Part shown: positions 5,813 to 12,201 of the stretch, in pieces
How the letters are laid out: every line of letters starts with the position of its first letter
Numbering within the stretch: position 1 is the first letter of the stretch
Assembly: GCA_001780825.1 (NCBI GenBank)
Contig: MFIX01000063.1
Location: 1-12,201, forward strand
Direction of reading: 5' to 3'
From: Candidatus Glassbacteria bacterium RIFCSPLOWO2_12_FULL_58_11
Lineage (GTDB): Bacteria > Gemmatimonadota > Glassbacteria > GWA2-58-10
Length of the DNA stretch: 12,201 nt
Notes under the pieces: generated by a model
The model's input: the letters and a program-made list of their open reading frames with translations, nothing else
Told to the model about the DNA's origin: nothing
The model's database searches: none
Position numbers and translations under genes: made by a program

Positions 5813-6907
5813 TTATTTCAGCGGCCCGAGAATATAATGCACCCAGCCTTCGCTCACTCCGCCGGCCGGAGCGAACAGCAGGTGCGACTGCTCGACAAGA
5901 CCTCTGGCATACAGGTTGTGCGCATCGGTGGAACAGGTCTGGTTTTCCACGCAGAAAAAGTTATTTTGCGGCTGAATGTAAACCACCATGTGCGTGAACT
6001 CCGCCGAAGAGGCCATATCCAGCCGGATTCCGGCCTCGCGGTACTCGATATAGGCCGGCTTATCGGGCGTCATCCCGAAATAGACATCATCCAGCACCAG
6101 GTCGGGCACCGGCGTGGGCTGGCGGATGTCGAACGGCGCCCCGTCGAGCGGTTCCAGCTTCCCGGTGGGCATCAGGTTGACCGCCTCCATGTGCCACTGC
6201 GCCGGCACGCAGAGGACCGCCGACTGCCGCGAGCCGAGGAAATTGAAATAGGGGTGGAAGGCGATCCCATAGGGCAGGTTGCGGCTGTCGCGGTTCTCCA
6301 CCCGGTAGTGGATGCGCAGCCCCCGGCTGTCGAGGACATAGAGCAGGCTCAGCCGGTGGTCGAAACCGAATTTCTCGTAAAGCGTGGTGCCGGGCTTGAA
6401 ATCGATCCAGGTCAGGACCCAGGCGCTATCGCTGTCGGCCATCGGCTCCTCGCAATCCCAGGGCACAGCGCGGACCAGGCCGTGAAGGAAGCGGTCGCCG
6501 TCGTTCAAGCCGAAATCGAAAGTGCGGCCATCATAGGAGAACTTGCCGCCGGCGACCCGGTTCGGGGTGGGATAGAGTACCGGCGAGCCGGGTGCGGCGC
6601 CGGTAAACCCGGCCAGGCTGTCGGGTCCGCGGAGCAGCTCGCGGCCGTCAAAATTGAGGCTGATCAGGTTGGCGCCCGCTGTCACCACGATTTCAGCCTT
6701 AAGCGGCCGGGCCCCCTCGCCTGTCCTTTCGAGCGCTACCACGTGCTGGCCTTCCCGGTCCAGGTCGTTGGTCACCTGGTAGGCGACAGGCTTTTTTTCT
6801 GCCGACATTTCCATTGCCCCTCCCTCTTTTTTGCCGCAGCCGGATATGGAGAAAATCAGCCAGACAGAGATCCAAAGAAGGCCTGCCGCCGGTTTAAAAA
6901 ATCGCAT
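5813..6907 (-). CDS. Aldose 1-epimerase (galactose mutarotase) family lipoprotein
   Basis: A GalM-type beta-sandwich protein predicted to sit outside the inner membrane. I start it at 6907 (364 residues), because AAGGAG lies 6 bases upstream; an in-frame start at 6928 would add 7 residues before the signal. A charged MRFFK start, a hydrophobic stretch (7-21) and a lipobox ISGC (21-24) predict lipid attachment at Cys24. Mutarotase landmarks are kept: LHG with His142, AFHPYF with His218, DDVYFG around Asp274, and CVENQT with Glu321, matching the two His, Asp and Glu of the catalytic site. It therefore probably interconverts sugar anomers, or binds sugars, in the periplasm. The usual cytosolic GalM has no export signal. 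No sugar transporter or gal gene is beside it. Its 3' end has its own terminator. Confidence 0.88.
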   Translation of the reverse strand: MRFFKPAAGLLWISVWLIFSISGCGKKEGGAMEMSAEKKPVAYQVTNDLDREGQHVVALERTGEGARPLKAEIVVTAGANLISLNFDGRELLRGPDSLAGFTGAAPGSPVLYPTPNRVAGGKFSYDGRTFDFGLNDGDRFLHGLVRAVPWDCEEPMADSDSAWVLTWIDFKPGTTLYEKFGFDHRLSLLYVLDSRGLRIHYRVENRDSRNLPYGIAFHPYFNFLGSRQSAVLCVPAQWHMEAVNLMPTGKLEPLDGAPFDIRQPTPVPDLVLDDVYFGMTPDKPAYIEYREAGIRLDMASSAEFTHMVVYIQPQNNFFCVENQTCSTDAHNLYARGLVEQSHLLFAPAGGVSEGWVHYILGPLK

Positions 6908-6913
6908 GATCCG

Positions 6914-6919
6914 CTCCTT
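6914..6919 (-). promoter_or_regulatory. Ribosome binding site fixing the mutarotase start
   Basis: AAGGAG on the minus strand, 6 bases before the ATG at 6907. It supports this start over the longer in-frame one at 6928. Confidence 0.8.
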
Positions 6920-7006
6920 GGAGAACAAGAACCGCTCAAGTAATGGATGATTCTGTTCGATGGTCGCCCGGCATGCAGAGATCGCCTGCCGGACAGCCTG
7001 ACAGAC

Positions 7007-7120
7007 TTACTTTTTCCTGGCTCCCGGCCTTAAATCCGGACGTTTCCCGCCGGGCCGCGAGGTGAAAGCGTGATCTTTCTTCTGACGATTGGGAATCTTG
7101 CCGCCGCGTTTCTCGCCCAT
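7007..7120 (-). CDS. Small, very basic hypothetical protein (37 aa)
   Basis: A 37-residue frame from ATG at 7120 to TAA at 7007. An excellent Shine-Dalgarno GGAGG (7130-7126) stands 5 bases before the ATG. The product begins MGEKRGGKIPNRQKK and ends PDLRPGARKK. It has 7 Lys and 6 Arg against 3 acidic residues, many Gly and Pro, no Cys and no membrane segment. Such composition suggests nucleic-acid or ribosome binding, but I recognise no family. The gene lies 99 bp upstream of the mutarotase start on the same strand, with a small CCGGCA/TGCCGG hairpin (6968-6992) between them, so the two could share a transcript. It is too short for most gene callers. The main support is the ribosome site plus the coherent, strongly biased composition; no homologue was checked. 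Confidence 0.6.
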   Translation of the reverse strand: MGEKRGGKIPNRQKKDHAFTSRPGGKRPDLRPGARKK

Positions 7121-7416
7121 TTCTGCCTCCGCCTTTGCTGGTGCGGTAAATGTATCAAACTACGGTTCGGGATTATGATCTTCCGCCGCTTTCCCTTGCC
7201 CGAAACTCTGGTAGAAGATTATCTTCGAAATGCCGGATTCAGGATAATAAAGCAAAAAACTCCGGCTGCCGGTCGGATAAAGATCAAGGAACGCGGCTTA
7301 TTCAAGGCTGCGCCGCAACGCTGAGATTTTCCGTACCGCAAATCAGTCGGATGCTTTGCGCGGCGATCACCTTTGATTAATTACAAATCACTCATTTTGT
7401 CAAGGATTTCAAGCGG
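7121..7416. other. Divergent intergenic region
   Basis: It lies between the minus-strand small gene and the + strand hydrolase and should hold both promoters, but I find no convincing -35/-10 pair for either. A 13-bp palindrome, GAAGAT-T-ATCTTC (7214-7226), is the only clear symmetric site. Frames of 76-84 codons on the + strand here overlap the small gene in antisense and have no ribosome site, so I do not call them. Confidence 0.4.
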
Positions 7417-8244
7417 ATGGTACTCCTCAAGAGTCTTTCCCTGGGCTTTCTCTCCGCGGCCTTTGTCCTGGCGGCGCTGGCACTGCTGTTACGCCTGCTG
7501 GAGAACCGGCTCACCTTTTATCCCTGGCACGAATTCGAATCCCTGCCCGAGGATTTCGGGCTGGACTACGAGGAAATCCGCCTCTGTCCGGCGGCCGGCG
7601 CTACGGTCCACGGCTGGTATTTCAGGCCCCGGGAGACGGAAGCGCCGGTTTTGCTGCTCTGCCACGGCAATGCGGGCAACATCTCCCACCGTCTCGAGTG
7701 GCTGGCCCCTTTTATCAGGTCGGGCCTGGGAGCTGTGCTCTTCGACTACCGCGGCTACGGCCTCTCGAGCGGAAAGCCAGGCGAGATCGCTTTCCGGGAG
7801 GATGCGCTGGCGGTCTGGGAGTTTCTAACTCTCCGGAAGGGAATCCCGCCCCGCAATCTGGTGGTTATCGGGCGTTCCCTGGGCGGAGCCCCGGCAAGCT
7901 GGCTCGCCGGCGAGAGAGAGTCCCGCTGTCTGGTGCTCGAGGGCGTCTTCGGCCAGGGCAAGGAGATGGCGGCAAAACTTTTCGGGTTTCTGCCGGTCCA
8001 CCTGGTGATGAAAAACCGCTGGGAAATTGCCCGGTCCCTGAAGCGGGTCGCGGTTCCGGTACTGATAATCCACGGGACGCGGGATGAGGTGGTGCCTTTC
8101 CGGCTGGGCGAGCGGCTGGCCGCTCAGAGCGATCCCTCGAGGGTCACTTTCTGGCCGGTGGAGGGCGGGGGACACCTGGATTTGGACCAGTTGTTGGGCG
8201 AGGAGTATTACCAGCGGATCCTGAAATTCATCCGGGGCGCTTGA
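7417..8244 (+). CDS. Membrane-anchored alpha/beta hydrolase, BEM46/ABHD13-like
   Basis: A 275-residue serine hydrolase. An N-terminal hydrophobic helix (about 6-28) followed by ENRLTFYPWHEFE is typical of the BEM46/YfhR-type group, which have one membrane anchor and the catalytic domain beyond it. The triad is complete: Ser154 in the nucleophile elbow GRSLGG (152-157), Asp223 in HGTRDEVVP (219-227) and His253 in GGGHLDL. HGNAGN (83-88) supplies the oxyanion hole. Expected activity is on ester, thioester or amide bonds; the substrate is unknown. AAGGA sits 10 bases before the ATG, slightly long spacing. The gene converges on padR, 13 bp between stop codons, with no obvious terminator between them. 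Confidence 0.88.
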   Translation: MVLLKSLSLGFLSAAFVLAALALLLRLLENRLTFYPWHEFESLPEDFGLDYEEIRLCPAAGATVHGWYFRPRETEAPVLLLCHGNAGNISHRLEWLAPFIRSGLGAVLFDYRGYGLSSGKPGEIAFREDALAVWEFLTLRKGIPPRNLVVIGRSLGGAPASWLAGERESRCLVLEGVFGQGKEMAAKLFGFLPVHLVMKNRWEIARSLKRVAVPVLIIHGTRDEVVPFRLGERLAAQSDPSRVTFWPVEGGGHLDLDQLLGEEYYQRILKFIRGA

Positions 8245-8257
8245 GAGACGGCGGAGA

Positions 8258-8800
8258 CTATTCAGCCTTAAGGGTGGAAAGTAAATTTTTCAGCCACAGG
8301 ACCTCGGCGCCCAGGCGGTAGAGACGGTACTCGCGGACAGCGGCGGCCCAGGCGGGCTCATCTTTCGGGACCTCGGCGGCCAGAGCGCTGTCGTAATCTC
8401 TTTTCAGTCCGGCGTAGCGTTTGGCGATAATCTCGCGCACCTTGGCCGGGGGGAGCTGGTCCATGAAGCGCAGACCCACCTCCAGGGGATGCAGCGGAGC
8501 CGCAGCCTGTCCCAGGCTGGCTTCGATCAGCTCGGCCAGGCGGCTGCGCCCCCTGGCGGTAATCCTGTAAATCGAGCGCTCGGGGCTGCCCTGGCCCGGC
8601 TCATCGCGCAGGTGGTCCACGAGCCCGGAATCGGTGAGACTTTTCAGGCCGTAGTAGATCGAGCCGAAATTGATCTCCGCGCTCTCGCCCAGGGCCTCGC
8701 CGAACCGCTTTTTGATCTCGTAACCGTGCATCTGCCGCTGGGCCAGCATGCCCAGGATCACTGTCCGGCTGATATCGCCGGAGACCTTAAATTTGGACAT
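8258..8800 (-). CDS. PadR-family transcriptional regulator
   Basis: A 180-residue PadR-type repressor. The winged-helix domain is at about 10-92 with the family motifs ILGML (15-19), MHGYEIKKRF (24-33), SIYYGLKSLTDSGLV (47-61) and YRITARGRSRL (78-88). A C-terminal all-helical dimerisation region (about 103-178, from HPLEVGLRFMDQLPP onward) follows, as in the longer PadR subfamily. I choose ATG 8800. The frame extends to a TTG at 8890, but that segment covers two inverted repeats and does not resemble a PadR N-terminus. PadR proteins sense small molecules and usually repress a neighbouring gene and themselves. Here the divergent neighbour is the histidine kinase and the upstream DNA carries three inverted repeats. 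Ligand unknown. The ribosome site is weak (GGGAA, 11 bases away). Confidence 0.9.
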   Translation of the reverse strand: MSKFKVSGDISRTVILGMLAQRQMHGYEIKKRFGEALGESAEINFGSIYYGLKSLTDSGLVDHLRDEPGQGSPERSIYRITARGRSRLAELIEASLGQAAAPLHPLEVGLRFMDQLPPAKVREIIAKRYAGLKRDYDSALAAEVPKDEPAWAAAVREYRLYRLGAEVLWLKNLLSTLKAE

Positions 8801-8834
8801 ATTAACTTTAGTTCCCGGATTTAATGGGCTGGAC

Positions 8835-8853
8835 CTGCAATTAAAATTTGCAG
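8835..8853. promoter_or_regulatory. Operator-like inverted repeat close to padR
   Basis: Arms CTGCAA (8835-8840) and TTGCAG (8848-8853) around a 7-bp AT centre. On the minus strand it covers TTTAAT, a possible -10, 34 bp before the padR start. A repressor bound here would block padR transcription, so autoregulation is plausible. Confidence 0.4.
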
Positions 8854-8863
8854 CCTTAGGAAG

Positions 8864-8883
8864 CGTTGAAAATTTTTTCAACG
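8864..8883. promoter_or_regulatory. Second inverted repeat upstream of padR
   Basis: Arms CGTTGAAAA (8864-8872) and TTTTCAACG (8875-8883) separated by two bases, centred 73 bp upstream of the padR start. The symmetry suggests a dimeric regulator site. As RNA it would also form a short hairpin. Confidence 0.4.
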
Positions 8884-8911
8884 GCCTCAAAAGTGAAATC
8901 TATTGCTATTC

Positions 8912-8959
8912 TGGCTGTCAATGGCAGGTCATTGGCCTTCGGCGCATCCTTGACAGCCA
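8912..8959. promoter_or_regulatory. Long-spaced inverted repeat between padR and the kinase
   Basis: Perfect 10-bp arms TGGCTGTCAA (8912-8921) and TTGACAGCCA (8950-8959) with 28 bp between them. Each arm reads TTGACA outward, toward padR on the minus strand and toward the kinase on the + strand, so the arms may double as -35 elements. No good -10 at 16-18 bp follows either one, so it may instead be a regulator site. Confidence 0.4.
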
Positions 8960-9060
8960 AATATACAAAATTTGAGACTTCTTCAACACTCTGCTATTCC
9001 AGTATAGTCTGGAGCGCGGGAAAAATCAACCGCCCGCGCCGGAAAGCCCCCGGTCGCTGA

Positions 9061-9204
9061 ATGTCCGTCAATCCGCTGCCGGGACAGCCGGGGGTGGATA
9101 AAAACCCGGCCGGCGATTATTATTATAGAACAGACAAAGAGCCGGGAGAGCTGGTCCCGGGCAGAAACTATCCCCGGCGCGGCAGTGAAAGGGGCGGTCC
9201 GTGA
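9061..9204 (+). CDS. Possible 47-residue ORF overlapping the kinase start
   Basis: The frame runs from ATG at 9061 to a TGA at 9202-9204, which overlaps the GTG start of the kinase at 9201 (GTGA), the pattern of translational coupling. The product is hydrophilic, rich in Gly and Pro, and begins MSVNPLPGQPG; it matches nothing I know. Against it: no ribosome binding site before the ATG, and several AGA/AGG/ACA codons uncommon in the neighbours. I rate chance as more likely than not. Confidence 0.2.
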   Translation: MSVNPLPGQPGVDKNPAGDYYYRTDKEPGELVPGRNYPRRGSERGGP

Positions 9205-10505
9205 AGTTGAGCCGTAACGACAGGGAACACGTTCTGGGGTTGAGCCTGCTGAGTTTTGTCTTTCTGCTGGTGCTGATCCTTAATGCGCTGATTTTCGCCG
9301 ACATTTTCCTCTCGATCATGGAATCGCCGCTGACCCTGGTGTTTATTCGGGTCGTGATTATGGTCACGGTGCTCGCCTTTCTGCTGGCCAACAGCGCCCG
9401 CCACACGGAAATCCAGGGCCGCGGCTGGTATTTCCTGATTTCCGGGTTCAGCCTGATCCTGCTGGATGGCCTGATCGACCTGGCGATCCAGCATCCGCTG
9501 ACGCGCCACCTGTTCCAAGGCATCAGCCCTTCCGCGCAGAACCTTTTCAAGGAAATATTCTGCCGTCTGCTGGGCTTCTTCTGCCTGGCCTACGGCTTCT
9601 TCCTCTGGATTCCCTCGATCATCCAGGCGCGCCGCAGGGCCGAGCAGAATACGCTGATGCTCGAAAACATGGTTGCCGAGCGCACCCGCAGCCTCGAGGA
9701 ATTCAACCGTCAGCTCCATTTCAGCAAAGTCCGTCTCGAAGAGGCGGCCAGGCTGAAAAACGAGTTCCTCGCCTCCTTCTCTCACGAGCTGAAAACTCCC
9801 CTCAACTCGATCCTCGGCTTCTGCCGCCTGCTGAGAGAGAAACGCCAGGGGCCGCTCAATGAAAAACAATTGAGAAGTATTGAAATTATCGACAACAACA
9901 GCAAAACCTTGCTCGACCGGATCACCAAGATTCTCGACTACGCCAAGCTGGAATTCGAAAAAGTGGTGCCGGAGTACCGGAATGTTAAAATCACGGAGCT
10001 CTTTGCCGAACTGACTCCGGTTTTCGAGCCGCAGCTTAAGGACAAAGACATCCATCTTGAAGTGGAGGTCCAGGGGGAGCTCAAAGAGGTGAACACGGAC
10101 CGGAAAATCATCGGACAGCTCCTGCAGGCCGTGCTGGACAATGCGGTCAAATTCACCGAGAGCGGCACGGTCAAATTGCGCTCCGGTCTGGACCGGGACA
10201 ATTCCCGCTGGTGGATTGCGGTCAGCGACACCGGGCCGGGCATACCCGGCAGGGAACTGCCTTACATCTTCGAACCGTTCCGCCAGGGGGACGGCTCCCT
10301 GAGCCGGCGTTACGGGGGAACCGGCCTCGGGCTGACTATCGCCCGCAAGCTCTCCCGGCTGCTGGGCGGACAGATCGATGTCAAGAGCACGGTTGACAGC
10401 GGTTCGGTTTTTACTTTCAGCTTTCCGCTGGGTCCGCCGTCCCCGCTTTCGCGGGCCGCGGAAACCTATAACAAGGGTTCAATCCGGAATGAGGAAACCA
10501 GATAA
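9201..10505 (+). CDS. Membrane sensor histidine kinase
   Basis: A 434-residue inner-membrane kinase. Four hydrophobic segments at about 11-35, 45-64, 76-97 and 117-141 form the sensor, with short loops and no periplasmic or PAS domain. A coiled linker (about 143-186) leads to the dimerisation H-box FSHELKTPLN with His195. The ATPase domain is complete: N-box around Asn314 (VLDNAVKF), G1 DTGPGI (343-348), F-box FEPF (357-360) and G2 GGTGLGL (372-378). It should autophosphorylate and pass phosphate to a response regulator, but none is beside it, so it is an orphan in this window. I start at GTG 9201, since GAAAGGGG is 6 bases upstream and the first membrane helix follows. The next gene begins 12 bp after its stop, so they are co-transcribed. 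Signal unknown. Confidence 0.93.
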   Translation: MKLSRNDREHVLGLSLLSFVFLLVLILNALIFADIFLSIMESPLTLVFIRVVIMVTVLAFLLANSARHTEIQGRGWYFLISGFSLILLDGLIDLAIQHPLTRHLFQGISPSAQNLFKEIFCRLLGFFCLAYGFFLWIPSIIQARRRAEQNTLMLENMVAERTRSLEEFNRQLHFSKVRLEEAARLKNEFLASFSHELKTPLNSILGFCRLLREKRQGPLNEKQLRSIEIIDNNSKTLLDRITKILDYAKLEFEKVVPEYRNVKITELFAELTPVFEPQLKDKDIHLEVEVQGELKEVNTDRKIIGQLLQAVLDNAVKFTESGTVKLRSGLDRDNSRWWIAVSDTGPGIPGRELPYIFEPFRQGDGSLSRRYGGTGLGLTIARKLSRLLGGQIDVKSTVDSGSVFTFSFPLGPPSPLSRAAETYNKGSIRNEETR

Positions 10506-10517
10506 GAGGAGGGTCTG

Positions 10518-11822
10518 ATGCAGTCTGCCGTTTTTCAGAAATACAGAAGATTATTTCTCTTTGCTTTAAGCTCCGGCTTGCTGCCGTTATTGCTCCCGGT
10601 GGCCGCGCAGGGCGCGCTGCCGGCGGAAAGCGCCTACTGGGAACTGCTGCGGAGCCGTTACACGGCCTCGAGCGAGAATTACGCCGATGCGCTCCTAGAG
10701 GAATTTGGCGTGTTCCGCGGCCTCTATCCCCGCTCCGAAAAAAGCGACAGCCTCGAATTCCTGCGGGCCACCCTTTTCGAGAAGAAAAAAATGGAGGCGG
10801 CGGCGCTGGCCAGCTACCTTAAACTGGTCTACGTTTACCCCTCCAGCCCGTTGATCCCGGAGACCCTGAAGAACGTCAAGCGCCTGGCTGAGAGCCGCAA
10901 AAAAGGGATTACCGCGATTTTCGCGGATGACAACCTGACTTTGTTGAAAAACCATGCCAGAAAAATTGTGGATGAGGGAACGACTTCAGCCGGGGGCATG
11001 CGCGGATACCTGGATTTCCTGGAGCTGATCGCGGATGCCAAAATCGGAGACCTGGCCCGTTATACCATCGATGAAGGCCGGCACTATCTCTACCGCCTGG
11101 ATTATGACCTGGAGCCGGACCGGGTTTGCCTGTTGATCGGCAACATGTACCAGCTTCAGCAGAACTGGCGCGGTGCGCTCCTGGCATACGGCACCGCGGA
11201 GATCCTCGTGCCTTACGGCTATGCGGTGGCGGAGGCCCTGCTGGAGGCCGGCGGAGTGTACCTTAAGCCGCTCAAGAACTACGAGATGTCCCGCAGGGTC
11301 TATAATGAGGTGCTCGACAAATATCCGGCGGAGCTGGCCGCCGCCCGCGCCTCGGTGTCGCTTTCCGAGGTGGATGAGGCCGAGGAGCATTACGGCCAGG
11401 CGGTGGTGCAGCTCGAGGATACAGCCAAGCGCTTCCCGTTTCCGGAAATCCGCATGGAATGTTATGCCCGCAGCGCCAGGCTCTATCTCGACCGGCTGAA
11501 TAACCCCGAGAAGGCGGTGGCTTCCTATGAGCGCCTGGTGGAGGAATATCCGCAGGAAACCAGGAGCCTCGAGGCGCTCTCCAGTATCGGCGACATACAG
11601 GAAAAAAGGCTCAAGAATTATCCGGCGGCGCTGGGGGCTTACTGCAAAATATCCGAACTCTCCCCGGAGAGTCCCCTGGCGCCCCGCAGCCTGCTGCAGG
11701 CTGCCGAGCTGGCCGAGGGTAAAGCAAAAGATTCCGCCCTGGCCGATTCGCTCTACCAGCAGCTCGCGCAGCGCTACCCGCAGACCGAGTACGGGAAAAA
11801 AGCGGCAAAAAAAGTGCGCTGA
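10518..11822 (+). CDS. Secreted tetratricopeptide-repeat protein
   Basis: A 434-residue protein with an N-terminal signal peptide: KYRR (8-11), a hydrophobic core (12-29) and a likely cleavage near VAAQGA (28-33). There is no lipobox cysteine, so it is probably periplasmic. Helical repeats of TPR type follow, clearest at about 92-128, 200-235, 236-272, 311-347, 348-385 and 386-433. They carry the usual small-residue and Tyr/Pro pattern, for example EKAVASYERLVEEYP (331-345). TPR arrays bind proteins, so it may be a scaffold or tether in the envelope, in the style of BamD/YbgF-like helical proteins; I cannot assign a partner. AGGAGG is 5 bases before the ATG. It follows the histidine kinase by 12 bp and precedes the sigma factor gene by 71 bp, suggesting a link to envelope signalling. 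Confidence 0.85.
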   Translation: MQSAVFQKYRRLFLFALSSGLLPLLLPVAAQGALPAESAYWELLRSRYTASSENYADALLEEFGVFRGLYPRSEKSDSLEFLRATLFEKKKMEAAALASYLKLVYVYPSSPLIPETLKNVKRLAESRKKGITAIFADDNLTLLKNHARKIVDEGTTSAGGMRGYLDFLELIADAKIGDLARYTIDEGRHYLYRLDYDLEPDRVCLLIGNMYQLQQNWRGALLAYGTAEILVPYGYAVAEALLEAGGVYLKPLKNYEMSRRVYNEVLDKYPAELAAARASVSLSEVDEAEEHYGQAVVQLEDTAKRFPFPEIRMECYARSARLYLDRLNNPEKAVASYERLVEEYPQETRSLEALSSIGDIQEKRLKNYPAALGAYCKISELSPESPLAPRSLLQAAELAEGKAKDSALADSLYQQLAQRYPQTEYGKKAAKKVR

Positions 11823-11828
11823 TAACCC

Positions 11829-11848
11829 GCGGCGGCCGCAGATTTTTT
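11829..11848 (+). terminator. Weak possible terminator after the TPR gene
   Basis: A short GCGG-CGG-CCGC hairpin (11829-11839) followed by AGA and six T. The stem is only 4 bp, so it could at most attenuate transcription into the sigma factor gene. Confidence 0.3.
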
Positions 11849-11893
11849 GAATAAGCGTTCCGGATTGCCGTCTAAAAATTCAACGGGTGTATT

Positions 11894-12201
11894 GTGTCCG
11901 AGCAGACCCTTGCAGGGCAGGAAGATGACACACAACTGGTCGCGCTGGCCCTGAAAGGCTCTCAGGGCGCTTTTCGCGCGCTCTACGACCGTTATCAGAA
12001 GAAAATATATCGTCTTGTCGGTTCGCTGATCGAGTCCCGGGAGGATGTCAGCGAGATTGTCCAGGAGACATTTGTCCGCGCTTTCCATTCTCTGGACCGT
12101 TTCAAAGCCCGGAGCTCATTCTACACCTGGCTGTACCGGATCGCGCTCAACGCCGCCACGGATTACCGACGGAAAGAGGCCCGCAGGAGGCGGAACCGGC
12201 C
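11894..12201 (+). CDS. ECF-type RNA polymerase sigma factor (3'-partial)
   Basis: The first 102 residues of an extracytoplasmic-function sigma factor; the window ends inside the gene. Sigma region 2 is visible. GAFRALYDRYQKKIYRLV (25-42) is the start of region 2. SREDVSEIVQETFVRAFHSL (48-67) is region 2.2, the core-polymerase contact. FYTWLYRIALNAATDYRR (76-93) is regions 2.3-2.4, for -10 melting and recognition. Region 4 is beyond the edge. The only usable in-frame start after the stop at 11873 is GTG 11894, with a weak GGGTG upstream. ECF factors are usually held by a membrane anti-sigma encoded next door, which would lie outside the window. Position behind the kinase and the secreted TPR protein suggests a shared envelope or stress circuit. 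Confidence 0.93.
   Translation, partial: MSEQTLAGQEDDTQLVALALKGSQGAFRALYDRYQKKIYRLVGSLIESREDVSEIVQETFVRAFHSLDRFKARSSFYTWLYRIALNAATDYRRKEARRRRNR

Noticed and set aside
5837..6943. Long + strand open frame (368 codons)
   Set aside because: Antisense to the mutarotase lipoprotein gene, which has the conserved catalytic residues, signal and ribosome site.
7070..7324. + strand frame of 84 codons before the hydrolase
   Set aside because: No ribosome site, overlaps the better-supported 37-codon gene in antisense, and its Cys/Arg-rich end is not protein-like.
8801..8890. N-terminal extension of padR to a TTG at 8890
   Set aside because: It covers two inverted repeats, has no ribosome site and no similarity to PadR N-termini; ATG 8800 fits the family.
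9168..10055. Long minus-strand open frame (295 codons)
   Set aside because: It lies antisense to the kinase, whose domains and motifs are unmistakable; its product is Gln/Asp/Glu/Arg-rich shadow sequence with no known motif.

Overview
This window is an ordinary-looking, GC-rich bacterial chromosomal stretch with ten complete or partial protein genes, at least one very likely small gene (37 codons), several clear intrinsic terminators and promoters, and a cluster of palindromic intergenic repeats. The gene set points to a Gram-negative (diderm) bacterium: there is a lipoprotein signal, a secreted TPR protein, an ECF sigma factor and a membrane histidine kinase. The mix of an EF-G2-type paralogue, an orphan ParA and GTAGGGG-type palindromes suggests an uncultured lineage rather than a well-studied genus, but the sequence alone does not let me name a phylum. 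There are no transposases, phage genes, CRISPR arrays, tRNAs or rRNAs.

Layout. Bases 2-907 (+) hold an aldo/keto reductase, probably cut at its 5' end by the window edge, followed by a textbook terminator (934-972). Bases 984-1226 are a repeat cluster. The minus-strand pair parA-like/thiD (2803 down to 1258) overlaps by 11 bp and has a plausible sigma70 promoter. A 734-bp gap without a protein gene (2804-3537) holds degenerate repeat copies, a candidate structured RNA on the + strand ending in its own terminator (3396-3432), and the terminator of the next minus-strand gene. The EF-G2-like gene (5628-3538, minus) has a strong TTGACA promoter. Upstream of it lie a lipoprotein galactose mutarotase homologue (6907-5813, minus) and a small basic protein gene (7120-7007, minus).

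From 7417 the strand changes. A membrane-anchored BEM46-type alpha/beta hydrolase (+) converges on a PadR-family regulator (8800-8258, minus). The roughly 400-bp region upstream of padR carries three inverted repeats. Then come, all on +, a four-TM histidine kinase (9201-10505), a secreted TPR protein (10518-11822, 12 bp behind) and the start of an ECF sigma factor (from 11894, cut by the right edge). These three form a likely envelope-sensing or regulatory operon.

I found no obvious new multi-gene system. The items most worth a second look are the candidate RNA at 3308-3432, the 37-residue basic protein at 7007-7120, the palindrome family with compensatory changes at 984-1226, the orphan ParA fused by overlap to thiD, and the operator-like inverted repeats upstream of padR.
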